Below, piece by piece: positions 1 to 5,376 of a stretch of 5,861 bases of DNA. The first letter of the stretch is position 1; each line of letters opens with the position of its first letter. Both the position numbers and the translations under genes were made by a program. The notes under the pieces are model-generated. The model had not been told where the DNA came from. It ran no database searches and saw nothing but the letters and a program-made list of their open reading frames with translations. Source of the stretch: Candidatus Eiseniibacteriota bacterium (GTDB taxonomy: Bacteria > Eisenbacteria > RBG-16-71-46); assembly GCA_021414165.1 (NCBI GenBank), contig JAIOPA010000256.1, positions 1 through 5,861 of the forward strand. Reading direction: 5' to 3'.

Positions 1-267
1 CTCATGCTGGCCGACGGCGTCGAGGGGGCCTCGCGTGCACTGGCCGAGCCCACGCCGAGCCGCATCCGTGGCCTCGTGCAGCGCATCATCGAGGAGCGCG
101 TGCGCGACGGTCAGCTGGATGAGGCCAACATCACCATTCAAGAGTTGGCGCGCATCCGCGAGTCGTTCATCCCGGTGCTCACCGCCATCTTCCATGTGCG
201 CGCGCCGTATCCCATGGCGCCCAAGCCCGTGAACAAGCGCGAGTTCGACGCGCGACGGGACGCGTAA
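1..267 (+). CDS. pgpH: PgpH/YqfF-type 7TM-HD cyclic-di-nucleotide phosphodiesterase, C-terminal end (partial)
   Basis: Only the last 88 codons are present; the frame is open at the left edge and ends at TAA 265-267. The fragment starts with Leu-Met-Leu-Ala-Asp, which matches the last conserved stretch of the HD domain. The Asp (codon 13-15) is the position expected to be the distal metal ligand. It continues through the family-typical pattern PTPSRI, LVQRIIEER, DGQLDEANIT, and a closing SFIPVLTAIFHVRAPYP helix region, followed by a short basic tail. Known family members (Listeria PgpH, Bacillus YqfF) are membrane proteins with an extracytoplasmic domain, seven TM helices and a cytoplasmic HD domain that hydrolyses c-di-AMP. 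The membrane part and the HD residues proper lie outside the window, so catalytic competence cannot be judged. In many bacteria this gene directly precedes ybeY; here a ybeY remnant lies about 4.7 kb downstream. The family call is firm; the substrate in this organism is inferred. Confidence 0.88.
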   Translation, partial: LMLADGVEGASRALAEPTPSRIRGLVQRIIEERVRDGQLDEANITIQELARIRESFIPVLTAIFHVRAPYPMAPKPVNKREFDARRDA

Positions 268-293
268 CGCAGCGTCACGCGGTGGCTCAAAGG

Positions 294-317
294 TCCAATC
301 GCCCCGGGGCGATTGGA
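294..317. terminator. Perfect palindrome between convergent genes, likely bidirectional terminator
   Basis: Arms TCCAATCGCCCC and GGGGCGATTGGA are exact reverse complements with nothing between them, giving a 24-bp perfect inverted repeat. In RNA this would fold as a 10-bp stem with a CCGG tetraloop on either strand. It lies 26 nt after the pgpH stop and 8 nt beyond the glycosyltransferase stop on the other strand, in the only gap between the two convergent genes. Neither side has a clear U-tract, so it is not a textbook intrinsic terminator. Strength and position favour a two-way terminator or 3'-end stabiliser. A protein-binding palindrome is the alternative. Confidence 0.7.
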
Positions 318-325
318 TTGCCCAC

Positions 326-2464
326 TCAGCGCTTCGCGGCGAGCCTCGTGAGCGCTTCGCGCTCGCGTTCCACCAGTGCGGGATCCAGTGCTGCGCCGCG
401 CACGGCAGCGCGCGTGCGGGCCACGGCGTCGCGTACCGCGCGCCAGTCGTTCATGCCGACCGATGATTCCACGGCGAGTAGGCACGCCCACTGCGAATAG
501 GGCTTCACCCACAGTTCGGCGAGCATGAGCCGTTGTGCGGGAGCGGGGCGATCGAGTTGGATCATGGCGTAAGCCAGTGACTCGGTGAACTGCGCGAGTT
601 GCATGGTGTAGAGCGGAGTGAGCGCGCGCACCCACGGCGTGGGCTCGCCGGCGGCGTCCACGGCCGGGTGCGACGACAGCGTGTCGTCGGGTAGGTGCAC
701 GCGGGCTGCAGCGGCGCGTGCGGGCTCGGGGATGCGCTCGGTCCACCAATCCAGAGGCAACGGTGCAGGCGCGGGTGCAGTGGCGCTGCGGCGATGGATC
801 GTGATCGCGGGTCCGCTGTGCTGCGCGTCGGACTCGAATCGCGCGGCCACCGGGTAGTGCGCATCGAGCGTGCGGTAGAACGCACAGGCATCGGCATAGC
901 GCACGGAGTCGGCCTCGAACCGCGCGCGCTGCGCACTGGACGTGATCACCACGTCCACACCGGCCAGCAGGCGCTCGTCGTACAGCACGCGATCGAAGTC
1001 CGAGGCATGCTCGAACACGGTCACATCCTGCGTGCGGCCATCCGCGGTGTGCACCGTGACCACGCAACGCCCCGCGACCAGCGTGGGCAACGGCAGCGCA
1101 GCCCACGCACGCCGTGTGCGCATGCGCTCGCGCCACGCCGGGCTCGCGCTCTCGGCGAGTGGCGTGTTGGCCTGCTGGGCGGCCTCGCGCAGCGACAACA
1201 GCCGGGGCGCGTAGGGCTCGAGCAGCGTGAGTTCATCGGCACGCAGGTTCGACTCGCACCACGCGCGCGCTTCACCCGCGGTGGTGCCGGTGCGCGCGAT
1301 CGCGGCCGTCCACGCGTTCGGCACGAGCGGGCCCAGCAGCAGCACGAGCAGTCCCGCGAATGCCACACCACGGCGCGGCGTCAGCACGGGCGCGGTGCTC
1401 ACCACGAGCCCCGCGAGCAACGCGGCGCACGCCACCACGGGCAGTCGATAGCGATCGAACGTGAGCGGCGACACCAGCACGGGCGCCAGGAACGCCAGCG
1501 CACACGCCAGCACGATGAGCGCGCGGCGATCCTGCTTCGCATGCACCACGGCCATGGCCGCACCCAGCAGCGCGAGCAACGCGCCGGGGAGTGCCAGGTC
1601 GTGCGAGAGCGACAGGAGCGAGCCCCAGCCGCTCGACGCGCCGGTCGCGCCCAGCAGGCCCTCGCTGGCCAGCACGCGGTCGAACCGTACGTCGCGCAGG
1701 AACGCGGCCCGATCGATGAGCGCGTATGGCGTGGTAGCGGCCAACACGAGCAGCGAGCCGACTCCGCCCGCGGCCGCCGCCACGAGTCCGCGCCGCATGC
1801 CCAGCGCGTTCACGCACGACAGCACGAACGGCAGCAGCAGCACGGCCGCGGTGTACTTGCTGCCGATCGCGAGTCCCATGAACAGCGCGCCCAGCACGAG
1901 GTCGCGCTTCATCGACTCGGCCGACAGCGTGAGCATGCGATCGAGCGCCAGCAACGAGAACGCCAGCATGACGGGGTCGGTGAACACATCGTGCGCCACC
2001 GGTATGGCGAGCGGCGACAACGCATAGGCCGCCGCGGCCACCAGCCCTGCGCGCGGCGCGAGCCGTTCACCGATGCGCACCAGCACCCATAGCGTCACGC
2101 CATCGGCCGCCACGCCCACCGCGCGCGCGGCGATCGCCATGGGCGTGGGATCGAGCGCGAACGCCAGATGGTAGTCGGCCGGTTGTGGCCACACGCCCGC
2201 GAGTTGCCCCAAGAAGGCATGCGCACGCTGCACGGCCAGATGCAGGTACAGCGTGAGCGATGGGTAGATGAAGTGATGCGGGTTCGCATCGATCGCGCCG
2301 CCCGGATGCGCCCACATGGCGAGCGCCCAGCGGAACGGGGCGGCCTCGTCGGTGAACTCGGGCAGGCCGTGCGTGATGCCCAGCAGCCGCAACGCGACGC
2401 CGGCCGCGATCACGAGGCTGGCCGCGAGCCAGCTCGGGTGTGCGCGACCGGCGGGCGGGTTCAC
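326..2464 (-). CDS. GT39/ArnT-like (PMT_2) membrane glycosyltransferase with long C-terminal domain
   Basis: A 712-residue polytopic protein with a GT-C fold pattern. A first TM helix (about 12-30) leads into an extracytoplasmic loop carrying Asp39-Glu40 (LPEFTDEA), the expected catalytic acidic pair of PMT/ArnT enzymes. Further family-like segments are HFIYPSL (64-70), AHDVFTDPVML (157-167), GSKYTAAVLLLPF (201-213) and FDRYRLPVVACAALLAG (336-352), with about ten hydrophobic helices up to residue 382. Such enzymes move a sugar from a polyprenyl-phosphate donor to lipid, glycan or protein outside the inner membrane; donor and acceptor are not readable here. Residues about 390-560 are soluble, with a WCESNLRADELTLLEPYAP segment and a DVVITSSAQRARFE strand-turn typical of periplasmic tails in this superfamily. 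Residues 610-712 are helical and TPR-like. The start is GTG at 2464, overlapping the stop of the upstream permease gene in the tetranucleotide GTGA, with GAAGG just before it; the next Met (residue 50) would delete TM1 and the Asp-Glu pair. The gene stops at TGA 326-328. Confidence 0.85.
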   Translation of the reverse strand: MNPPAGRAHPSWLAASLVIAAGVALRLLGITHGLPEFTDEAAPFRWALAMWAHPGGAIDANPHHFIYPSLTLYLHLAVQRAHAFLGQLAGVWPQPADYHLAFALDPTPMAIAARAVGVAADGVTLWVLVRIGERLAPRAGLVAAAAYALSPLAIPVAHDVFTDPVMLAFSLLALDRMLTLSAESMKRDLVLGALFMGLAIGSKYTAAVLLLPFVLSCVNALGMRRGLVAAAAGGVGSLLVLAATTPYALIDRAAFLRDVRFDRVLASEGLLGATGASSGWGSLLSLSHDLALPGALLALLGAAMAVVHAKQDRRALIVLACALAFLAPVLVSPLTFDRYRLPVVACAALLAGLVVSTAPVLTPRRGVAFAGLLVLLLGPLVPNAWTAAIARTGTTAGEARAWCESNLRADELTLLEPYAPRLLSLREAAQQANTPLAESASPAWRERMRTRRAWAALPLPTLVAGRCVVTVHTADGRTQDVTVFEHASDFDRVLYDERLLAGVDVVITSSAQRARFEADSVRYADACAFYRTLDAHYPVAARFESDAQHSGPAITIHRRSATAPAPAPLPLDWWTERIPEPARAAAARVHLPDDTLSSHPAVDAAGEPTPWVRALTPLYTMQLAQFTESLAYAMIQLDRPAPAQRLMLAELWVKPYSQWACLLAVESSVGMNDWRAVRDAVARTRAAVRGAALDPALVEREREALTRLAAKR

Positions 2465-3747
2465 GCCTTCGAGTGCGAGTCGTCGATGCGGATGCGCGTC
2501 GCGACCAGGAAGCTCGGGATCGTGGCAGCCAGCACGAGCAGGAAGAAGTCCGGGTAGCCCATGGCCTGCTGGATCTTGCCGCTATAGGCGCCCGGCAGCA
2601 GCAATCCGAGCGACATGAAGCCGGTGCAGATCGCGTAGTGCGCGGTCTGATGCTCGCCGCGCGCCAATTGCATCATGTACAGCAGGTAGGCGGTGAACCC
2701 GAAGCCATAGCCGAACTGCTCCACCATGATGCAGGCCTGCACGATCATGTGGTTCGTGGGCTGCGCGTGCGCCAGGTACAGGAACACGGCATCGGGCAGG
2801 TGGATGGCGAACAGCATGGGCCACAGCCAACGCTTGAGCCCATGCTTGGACGTGAGCACGCCGCCCAGCAGGCCGCCGGCCAGGAGCGCGATGATGCCCC
2901 ACACGCCATAGATGACGCCGACCTGTTCGGTGGTGAGCCCCAAGCCGCCCTTGGCGACCGGGTCCAGCATGAACAGCTTGGCCACGCTCAGGAGCAGTGC
3001 CTCGCCCAGGCGGTACACGAGCAGGAACACGATGCTCATGACGATGCCCGGCTTGGCGAAGAACGACGCGAACGTGCCGAAGAACGCCTGCACGCGTGCG
3101 TTGGCGTCGCGCACCTCGCCGGGGCGGTCGGCCTCGGGGCGCGGCAGCGCGAACAGGTGCCAGAGCGCGAACACCACCATGAGCCCCGCCATGAGCGAGA
3201 AGAACGTGGTGTAGGCCTTCTCGGGGTTGCCCATGCTGGTCTCGAGGTGCCCGGCCAGGATCACGAGCGGGCCATTGCCCGCGAACATGGCCACGCGGAA
3301 GAACACCGTGCGCACGCCCACGAACGCCTTCTGCTGCTCGTCGCGCAGCGCCAGCAGGTACAGCCCGTCGGCGGCGATGTCATGCGTGGCGGCCGAGGCG
3401 GCCGCGATCACCAATACGGCGGTGGTCATGCCCACCACGTTCGAGCCCGCGAGGCTCGCGGCCAGCAGGCCCAGTGCGCCGGCGGTGCCGAGCTGCATGA
3501 TCCAGACCCAGTTGCGGCGCGTGCCGATCATGTCCACGAACGGCGACCACAGCGGCTTGAACGTCCACGGCAGGCCGACGAGGTTCGTGAGCAGTGTGAT
3601 GTGCTCGTTGTCGAGCCCGAGCTTCTTGTACATGAACACGGACAGCACCGTGATCAGGATGTACGCGAGCCCCTGCGTGAAGTACAGCGTGGGGACCCAC
3701 AACCAGGGTCGTGCCGGGCGAGAAGCAGTTGCCAGCGCATCACTCAT
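2461..3747 (-). CDS. AmpG-like MFS permease (muropeptide or sugar transporter)
   Basis: A 428-residue protein with about 12 hydrophobic helices, the usual length for a compact AmpG/PAT-type major facilitator. Family-typical stretches are YFTQGLAYILITVLSVFMYKK (22-42), GLPWTFKPLWSPFVD (58-72, the loop between helices 2 and 3), THDIAADGLYL (121-131, the family's D-x-A-x-D motif), EQFGYGFGFTAYLLYMM (343-359) and GFMSLGLLLPGAYSGKIQQAMGY (376-398). Enterobacterial AmpG imports GlcNAc-anhydromuropeptides through the inner membrane for peptidoglycan recycling. Shorter AmpG-like relatives also occur beside sugar-use genes, so the substrate is left open. The ATG at 3747 is strongly supported by AAGGAGGTG 7 nt upstream. 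The stop codon TGA (2461-2463) overlaps the GTG of the glycosyltransferase gene, so the two are translationally coupled. No ampD, nagZ or other recycling gene is visible nearby, which weakens a strict AmpG assignment. Confidence 0.85.
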   Translation of the reverse strand: MSDALATASRPARPWLWVPTLYFTQGLAYILITVLSVFMYKKLGLDNEHITLLTNLVGLPWTFKPLWSPFVDMIGTRRNWVWIMQLGTAGALGLLAASLAGSNVVGMTTAVLVIAAASAATHDIAADGLYLLALRDEQQKAFVGVRTVFFRVAMFAGNGPLVILAGHLETSMGNPEKAYTTFFSLMAGLMVVFALWHLFALPRPEADRPGEVRDANARVQAFFGTFASFFAKPGIVMSIVFLLVYRLGEALLLSVAKLFMLDPVAKGGLGLTTEQVGVIYGVWGIIALLAGGLLGGVLTSKHGLKRWLWPMLFAIHLPDAVFLYLAHAQPTNHMIVQACIMVEQFGYGFGFTAYLLYMMQLARGEHQTAHYAICTGFMSLGLLLPGAYSGKIQQAMGYPDFFLLVLAATIPSFLVATRIRIDDSHSKA

Positions 3748-3883
3748 CGGAGCACACCTCCTTGTGTGGCGCGGTCAGGGAACCGCGACCGGCAAGGCGT
3801 AGCACGGTACTGGAATGGGCCACAAGGGGCGCCCCGCCCGGTTATCGGTCGTGCCGACCCCGAGCGGGAGGGAATCGTGTGGG
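3748..3883 (-). promoter_or_regulatory. Leader/intergenic region upstream of the permease gene, with small hairpins
   Basis: This gap of 136 nt lies between the lipoprotein stop and the permease start. It contains several short inverted repeats: CACAC/GTGTG around the ribosome binding site (3753-3757 with 3764-3768), CGCGGT/ACCGCG (3770-3775 with 3782-3787), the 10-nt palindrome GGGGCGCCCC (3826-3835) and GGTCG/CGACC (3847-3851 with 3855-3859). The last two could form a weak end for the lipoprotein transcript; the first two would sit in the permease leader. I found no convincing -35/-10 pair for the permease gene, so readthrough from the lipoprotein gene remains possible. Confidence 0.4.
3755..3763 (-). 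promoter_or_regulatory. Strong Shine-Dalgarno site of the permease gene
   Basis: On the minus strand this reads AAGGAGGTG, a nine-base match to the anti-Shine-Dalgarno tail of 16S rRNA. It lies 7 nt before the ATG at 3747, which fixes the start. CACAC just upstream and GTGTG at its 3' side are complementary, so the AAGGAG core would lie in the 6-nt loop of a 5-bp hairpin. Confidence 0.85.
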
Positions 3884-4816
3884 TCAGAGGGTGGGCTCGG
3901 AGGCCGGCGAGAAGCTCATCCAGGCCATCCCGTCCGTGCCCTGGACCGCGAGCGTGAGCCTTCCAGCCGAGAAGCCGAACGACTGCACGTTCGCCAGTGC
4001 CTTGAGGAATCGGGTCTCGACTTCCATCTGGGCCGGTGGGCAGGCTCTTCGCGTCGAGGCGAGCGGGCCGAACGTGAGCGCGCCCAGGTCATCGCCGCGG
4101 AAGCTCCCACGGAACGAGTTGCAGCCCGCCTGTCCCCTCGCGCCATTCAGGGTGAACACCAGTTGCAAGGGGACGCCGGTGGGAGCCGGTTCATCACGGT
4201 TCCACTCGGCAAGCGTCCACGACGTTCCCACGAGCACGGCGCTCGTGAGCCGTCCTGAGCGGATGTGCGCCACGGGCTCAAGCTTGCCGCCCTTCATGAT
4301 CCAGCGGTGGGTCGCAAGGTCGCCCGGGCAGCACGAGGGATCGGTCTCGCCGGCCTCGATCACATCCGCCACGAGCGTGTCGCCCTGCAGCCGGAGCGAG
4401 CGGATCTGCGCGCGGTCGGTCAGATGGGCCGTGCCCTTCGTGACCAGCCCTGCTGGCTCGCGCGACATCACCGCGAACTCCGTCCACGAGCCGGACCCGC
4501 CGCCGCTGGCACGGAGTGCGGCGACGGCGTCGGGCTTGCCATCGCGCGTCAGGTCCCCGACGAGTGGCGGCGTCGCGAGGAGCGTGACGCTCGCGCGCAT
4601 TGGCCCGCCTTCATCGCGGCCCTCCCACTCGCCCGCGACCAGCCTCACGGTGTCCGGTACGATCGAGAGCCCGATGTACGTTGCATTCGCGAGTTCCTGC
4701 GGGGTCGGGGCCGACGGGGCATTCAAGGCGGACCCGGGCGCGTCTCCCGTGCGCTCGCAAGCAGTGAGGCCGAGGACCAGGAGAGCGAGACCGAAACTGG
4801 CGATGCGGCGTTGCAT
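3884..4816 (-). CDS. Secreted lipoprotein with an N-terminal conserved module and C-terminal META (HslJ-like) domain
   Basis: A 310-residue protein. The N-terminus MQRRIASFGLALLVLGLTAC is a lipoprotein signal with lipobox LTAC, so Cys20 should be acylated. Residue 21 is Glu rather than Asp, which in Enterobacteria would not signal inner-membrane retention. Residues about 40-185 contain LANATY, a Ca-loop-like GDLTRDGKPDAVAAL (87-101), a GGSGSW turn (106-111) and DPSCCPGD (159-166). I recall this order from uncharacterised secreted bacterial proteins. Residues about 195-305 are a META/DUF306 domain as in HslJ: VGTSWTLAEW, QLVFTLNGARGQAGCNSFRG (218-237), LTFGPLASTRRACPP (247-261) and METRFLKAL-like MEVETRFLKAL (264-274). 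Cys232 and Cys259 may pair. The ATG at 4816 was chosen over longer open reading upstream because it starts the signal peptide and has GGAGG (4823-4827) 6 nt ahead. The function is unknown; META proteins are linked to envelope stress or secretion. It lies upstream of the permease gene on the same strand, 136 nt away. Confidence 0.87.
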   Translation of the reverse strand: MQRRIASFGLALLVLGLTACERTGDAPGSALNAPSAPTPQELANATYIGLSIVPDTVRLVAGEWEGRDEGGPMRASVTLLATPPLVGDLTRDGKPDAVAALRASGGGSGSWTEFAVMSREPAGLVTKGTAHLTDRAQIRSLRLQGDTLVADVIEAGETDPSCCPGDLATHRWIMKGGKLEPVAHIRSGRLTSAVLVGTSWTLAEWNRDEPAPTGVPLQLVFTLNGARGQAGCNSFRGSFRGDDLGALTFGPLASTRRACPPAQMEVETRFLKALANVQSFGFSAGRLTLAVQGTDGMAWMSFSPASEPTL

Positions 4817-4822
4817 GCATGG

Positions 4823-4827
4823 CCTCC
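4823..4827 (-). promoter_or_regulatory. Shine-Dalgarno site deciding the lipoprotein start
   Basis: GGAGG on the minus strand lies 6 nt ahead of the ATG at 4816. A second ATG at 4820 overlaps the spacer but is in another frame, and the longer in-frame extension upstream encodes a low-complexity Arg/Ala/Pro stretch without a membrane signal. Confidence 0.75.
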
Positions 4828-4866
4828 GTGAGACCTGAGCGGGAACCCGGATGGTCGGGTGGCCGC

Positions 4867-4896
4867 AGTATAAGTCGATGCGCTGCGGACTGGCAG
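4867..4896 (-). promoter_or_regulatory. Candidate sigma70-type promoter for the lipoprotein gene
   Basis: On the minus strand, CTGCCA (4896 to 4891; 4 of 6 to TTGACA) is followed after 18 nt by TATACT (4872 to 4867; 5 of 6 to TATAAT). This predicts a start near 4860 and a leader of about 44 nt carrying the GGAGG site. An inverted repeat ACCCG-N6-CGGGT (4845-4860) lies just at the predicted start and could be an operator. The -10 stands out in very GC-rich sequence; the -35 and spacing are weaker. Confidence 0.5.
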
Positions 4897-4919
4897 GGCA
4901 CGCGTGTCGCTGCGACAAT
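4890..4919 (+). promoter_or_regulatory. Candidate leaderless promoter ahead of ybeY
   Basis: CTGGCA (4890-4895; 4 of 6 to TTGACA) is followed after 18 nt by GACAAT (4914-4919; 4 of 6 to TATAAT). The ATG at 4926 begins 6 nt after the -10, so the transcript would start at or next to the start codon. No Shine-Dalgarno sequence is present between the hexamer and the ATG. The -35 overlaps the -35 of the minus-strand promoter, making a compact divergent arrangement. An inverted repeat TGTCG-CTG-CGACA (4905-4917) overlaps the -10 and could bind a regulator. Confidence 0.4.
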
Positions 4920-4925
4920 CGCGGC

Positions 4926-5367
4926 ATGGCCATCACGCTCGATGCAGTTTCAAGCCTTCGCCCTCTGGGACCACCGCTCCGCGCCCTGATCCGGCTCGTG
5001 CTCACCGCCGAGGAGCGGCGTCCAGCGAGTGACCGTGCAGGCCCAGCGCTACCGCGTGAGCGAGGGCGCCGAGCTGGCGCGGCTCGTGATCCACGGCGCG
5101 CTGCACCTGTGTGGGCACGACCACATGAAGGCCGGCGAGCGGAAGCGGATGCGGGCACGTGAAGAGGCCGCGCTGGCGCTGGCGACTGCGCAGGTGCGCG
5201 CGTTCGATGCCGTGCTCGTGCGTGCCGCCGGCGCGGCGGCCAAGGCGGCCGCACCGCCTGCGGCCAAGCCGCGGCGCAAGGCTGCCGCCGCATCGCCGGA
5301 ACGCGCACGCCCCGCCAGGTCTCGCGCCAAGTCGCGCCTACTTCACCGCACGCGGCGCAGCGGTTAG
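4926..5367 (+). pseudogene. ybeY: ybeY (rRNA-processing endoribonuclease), disrupted by internal deletion and frame change
   Basis: Two parts of one YbeY-like protein lie in different frames. The first, from ATG 4926, reads MAITLDAVSS...RALIRLVLTAEERRPA (34 residues, to about 5027) and resembles the N-terminal strand and helix. The second, readable from about 5026-5029 to TAG 5365-5367, contains RVTVQAQRYRVSEGAELARLVIHGALHLCGHDH. The zinc-site signature H-x3-H-x5-H is intact (codons 5092-5124) and is followed by the expected MKAGERKRMRAREE helix. Between them the family needs roughly 50-65 residues, including the LN-x2-YRG-x-D-x-PT-x-VLSF segment with the conserved Arg (Arg59 in E. coli YbeY) and the GDIVI strand. 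None of this is found in any frame. The remaining 442 nt is not a multiple of three. The junction lies near 5022-5031. The C-terminus has an extra Ala/Lys/Arg/Pro-rich tail of about 45 residues (5230-5364). As written the gene cannot make an active enzyme; YbeY is near-universal, so an assembly error is as likely as a true pseudogene. Confidence 0.8.
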
Positions 5368-5370
5368 ATT
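5342..5370 (+). promoter_or_regulatory. Candidate leaderless promoter of the DUF502 gene
   Basis: TTCACC (5342-5347; 4 of 6 to TTGACA) is followed after 17 nt by TAGATT (5365-5370; 4 of 6 to TATAAT). The ATG at 5377 starts 6 nt after the -10, and no Shine-Dalgarno sequence is visible. The -10 includes the TAG stop codon of the ybeY frame. The alternative is translation coupled to ybeY termination, as only 9 nt separate the stop and the ATG. Confidence 0.4.
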
Positions 5371-5376
5371 CCGCGC

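Noticed and set aside
695..2092. A 465-codon open frame on the plus strand
   Set aside because: It is antisense to the glycosyltransferase gene, with the same His/Gln/Arg-rich shadow composition and no domain signature.
2440..3957. A 505-codon open frame on the plus strand, rich in His, Gln, Glu and Arg
   Set aside because: It lies antisense to the clearly recognisable AmpG-like permease; the odd composition is what the reverse strand of GC-rich codons gives, and it has no recognisable motif.
4869..4874. TATAAG on the plus strand as a -10 for ybeY
   Set aside because: No acceptable -35 lies 16-18 nt upstream; the same AT-rich spot is better explained as the minus-strand -10 TATACT.
296..4922. 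CAATCGC at 296-302 and again at 4916-4922, flanking the minus-strand block
   Set aside because: A 7-mer match over this distance is expected by chance and one copy is inside a palindrome; it is not good evidence for a target-site duplication.
4926..5162. A programmed frameshift within ybeY
   Set aside because: A frame change could link the two halves, but the central family segment is missing from every frame, so recoding alone would not yield YbeY; no slippery run is seen at the junction.
4817..5308. N-terminal extension of the lipoprotein to an upstream start at 5308
   Set aside because: The extension is low-complexity Arg/Ala/Pro, runs antisense to ybeY and has no signal peptide. The start at 4816 has GGAGG and begins a proper lipoprotein signal.
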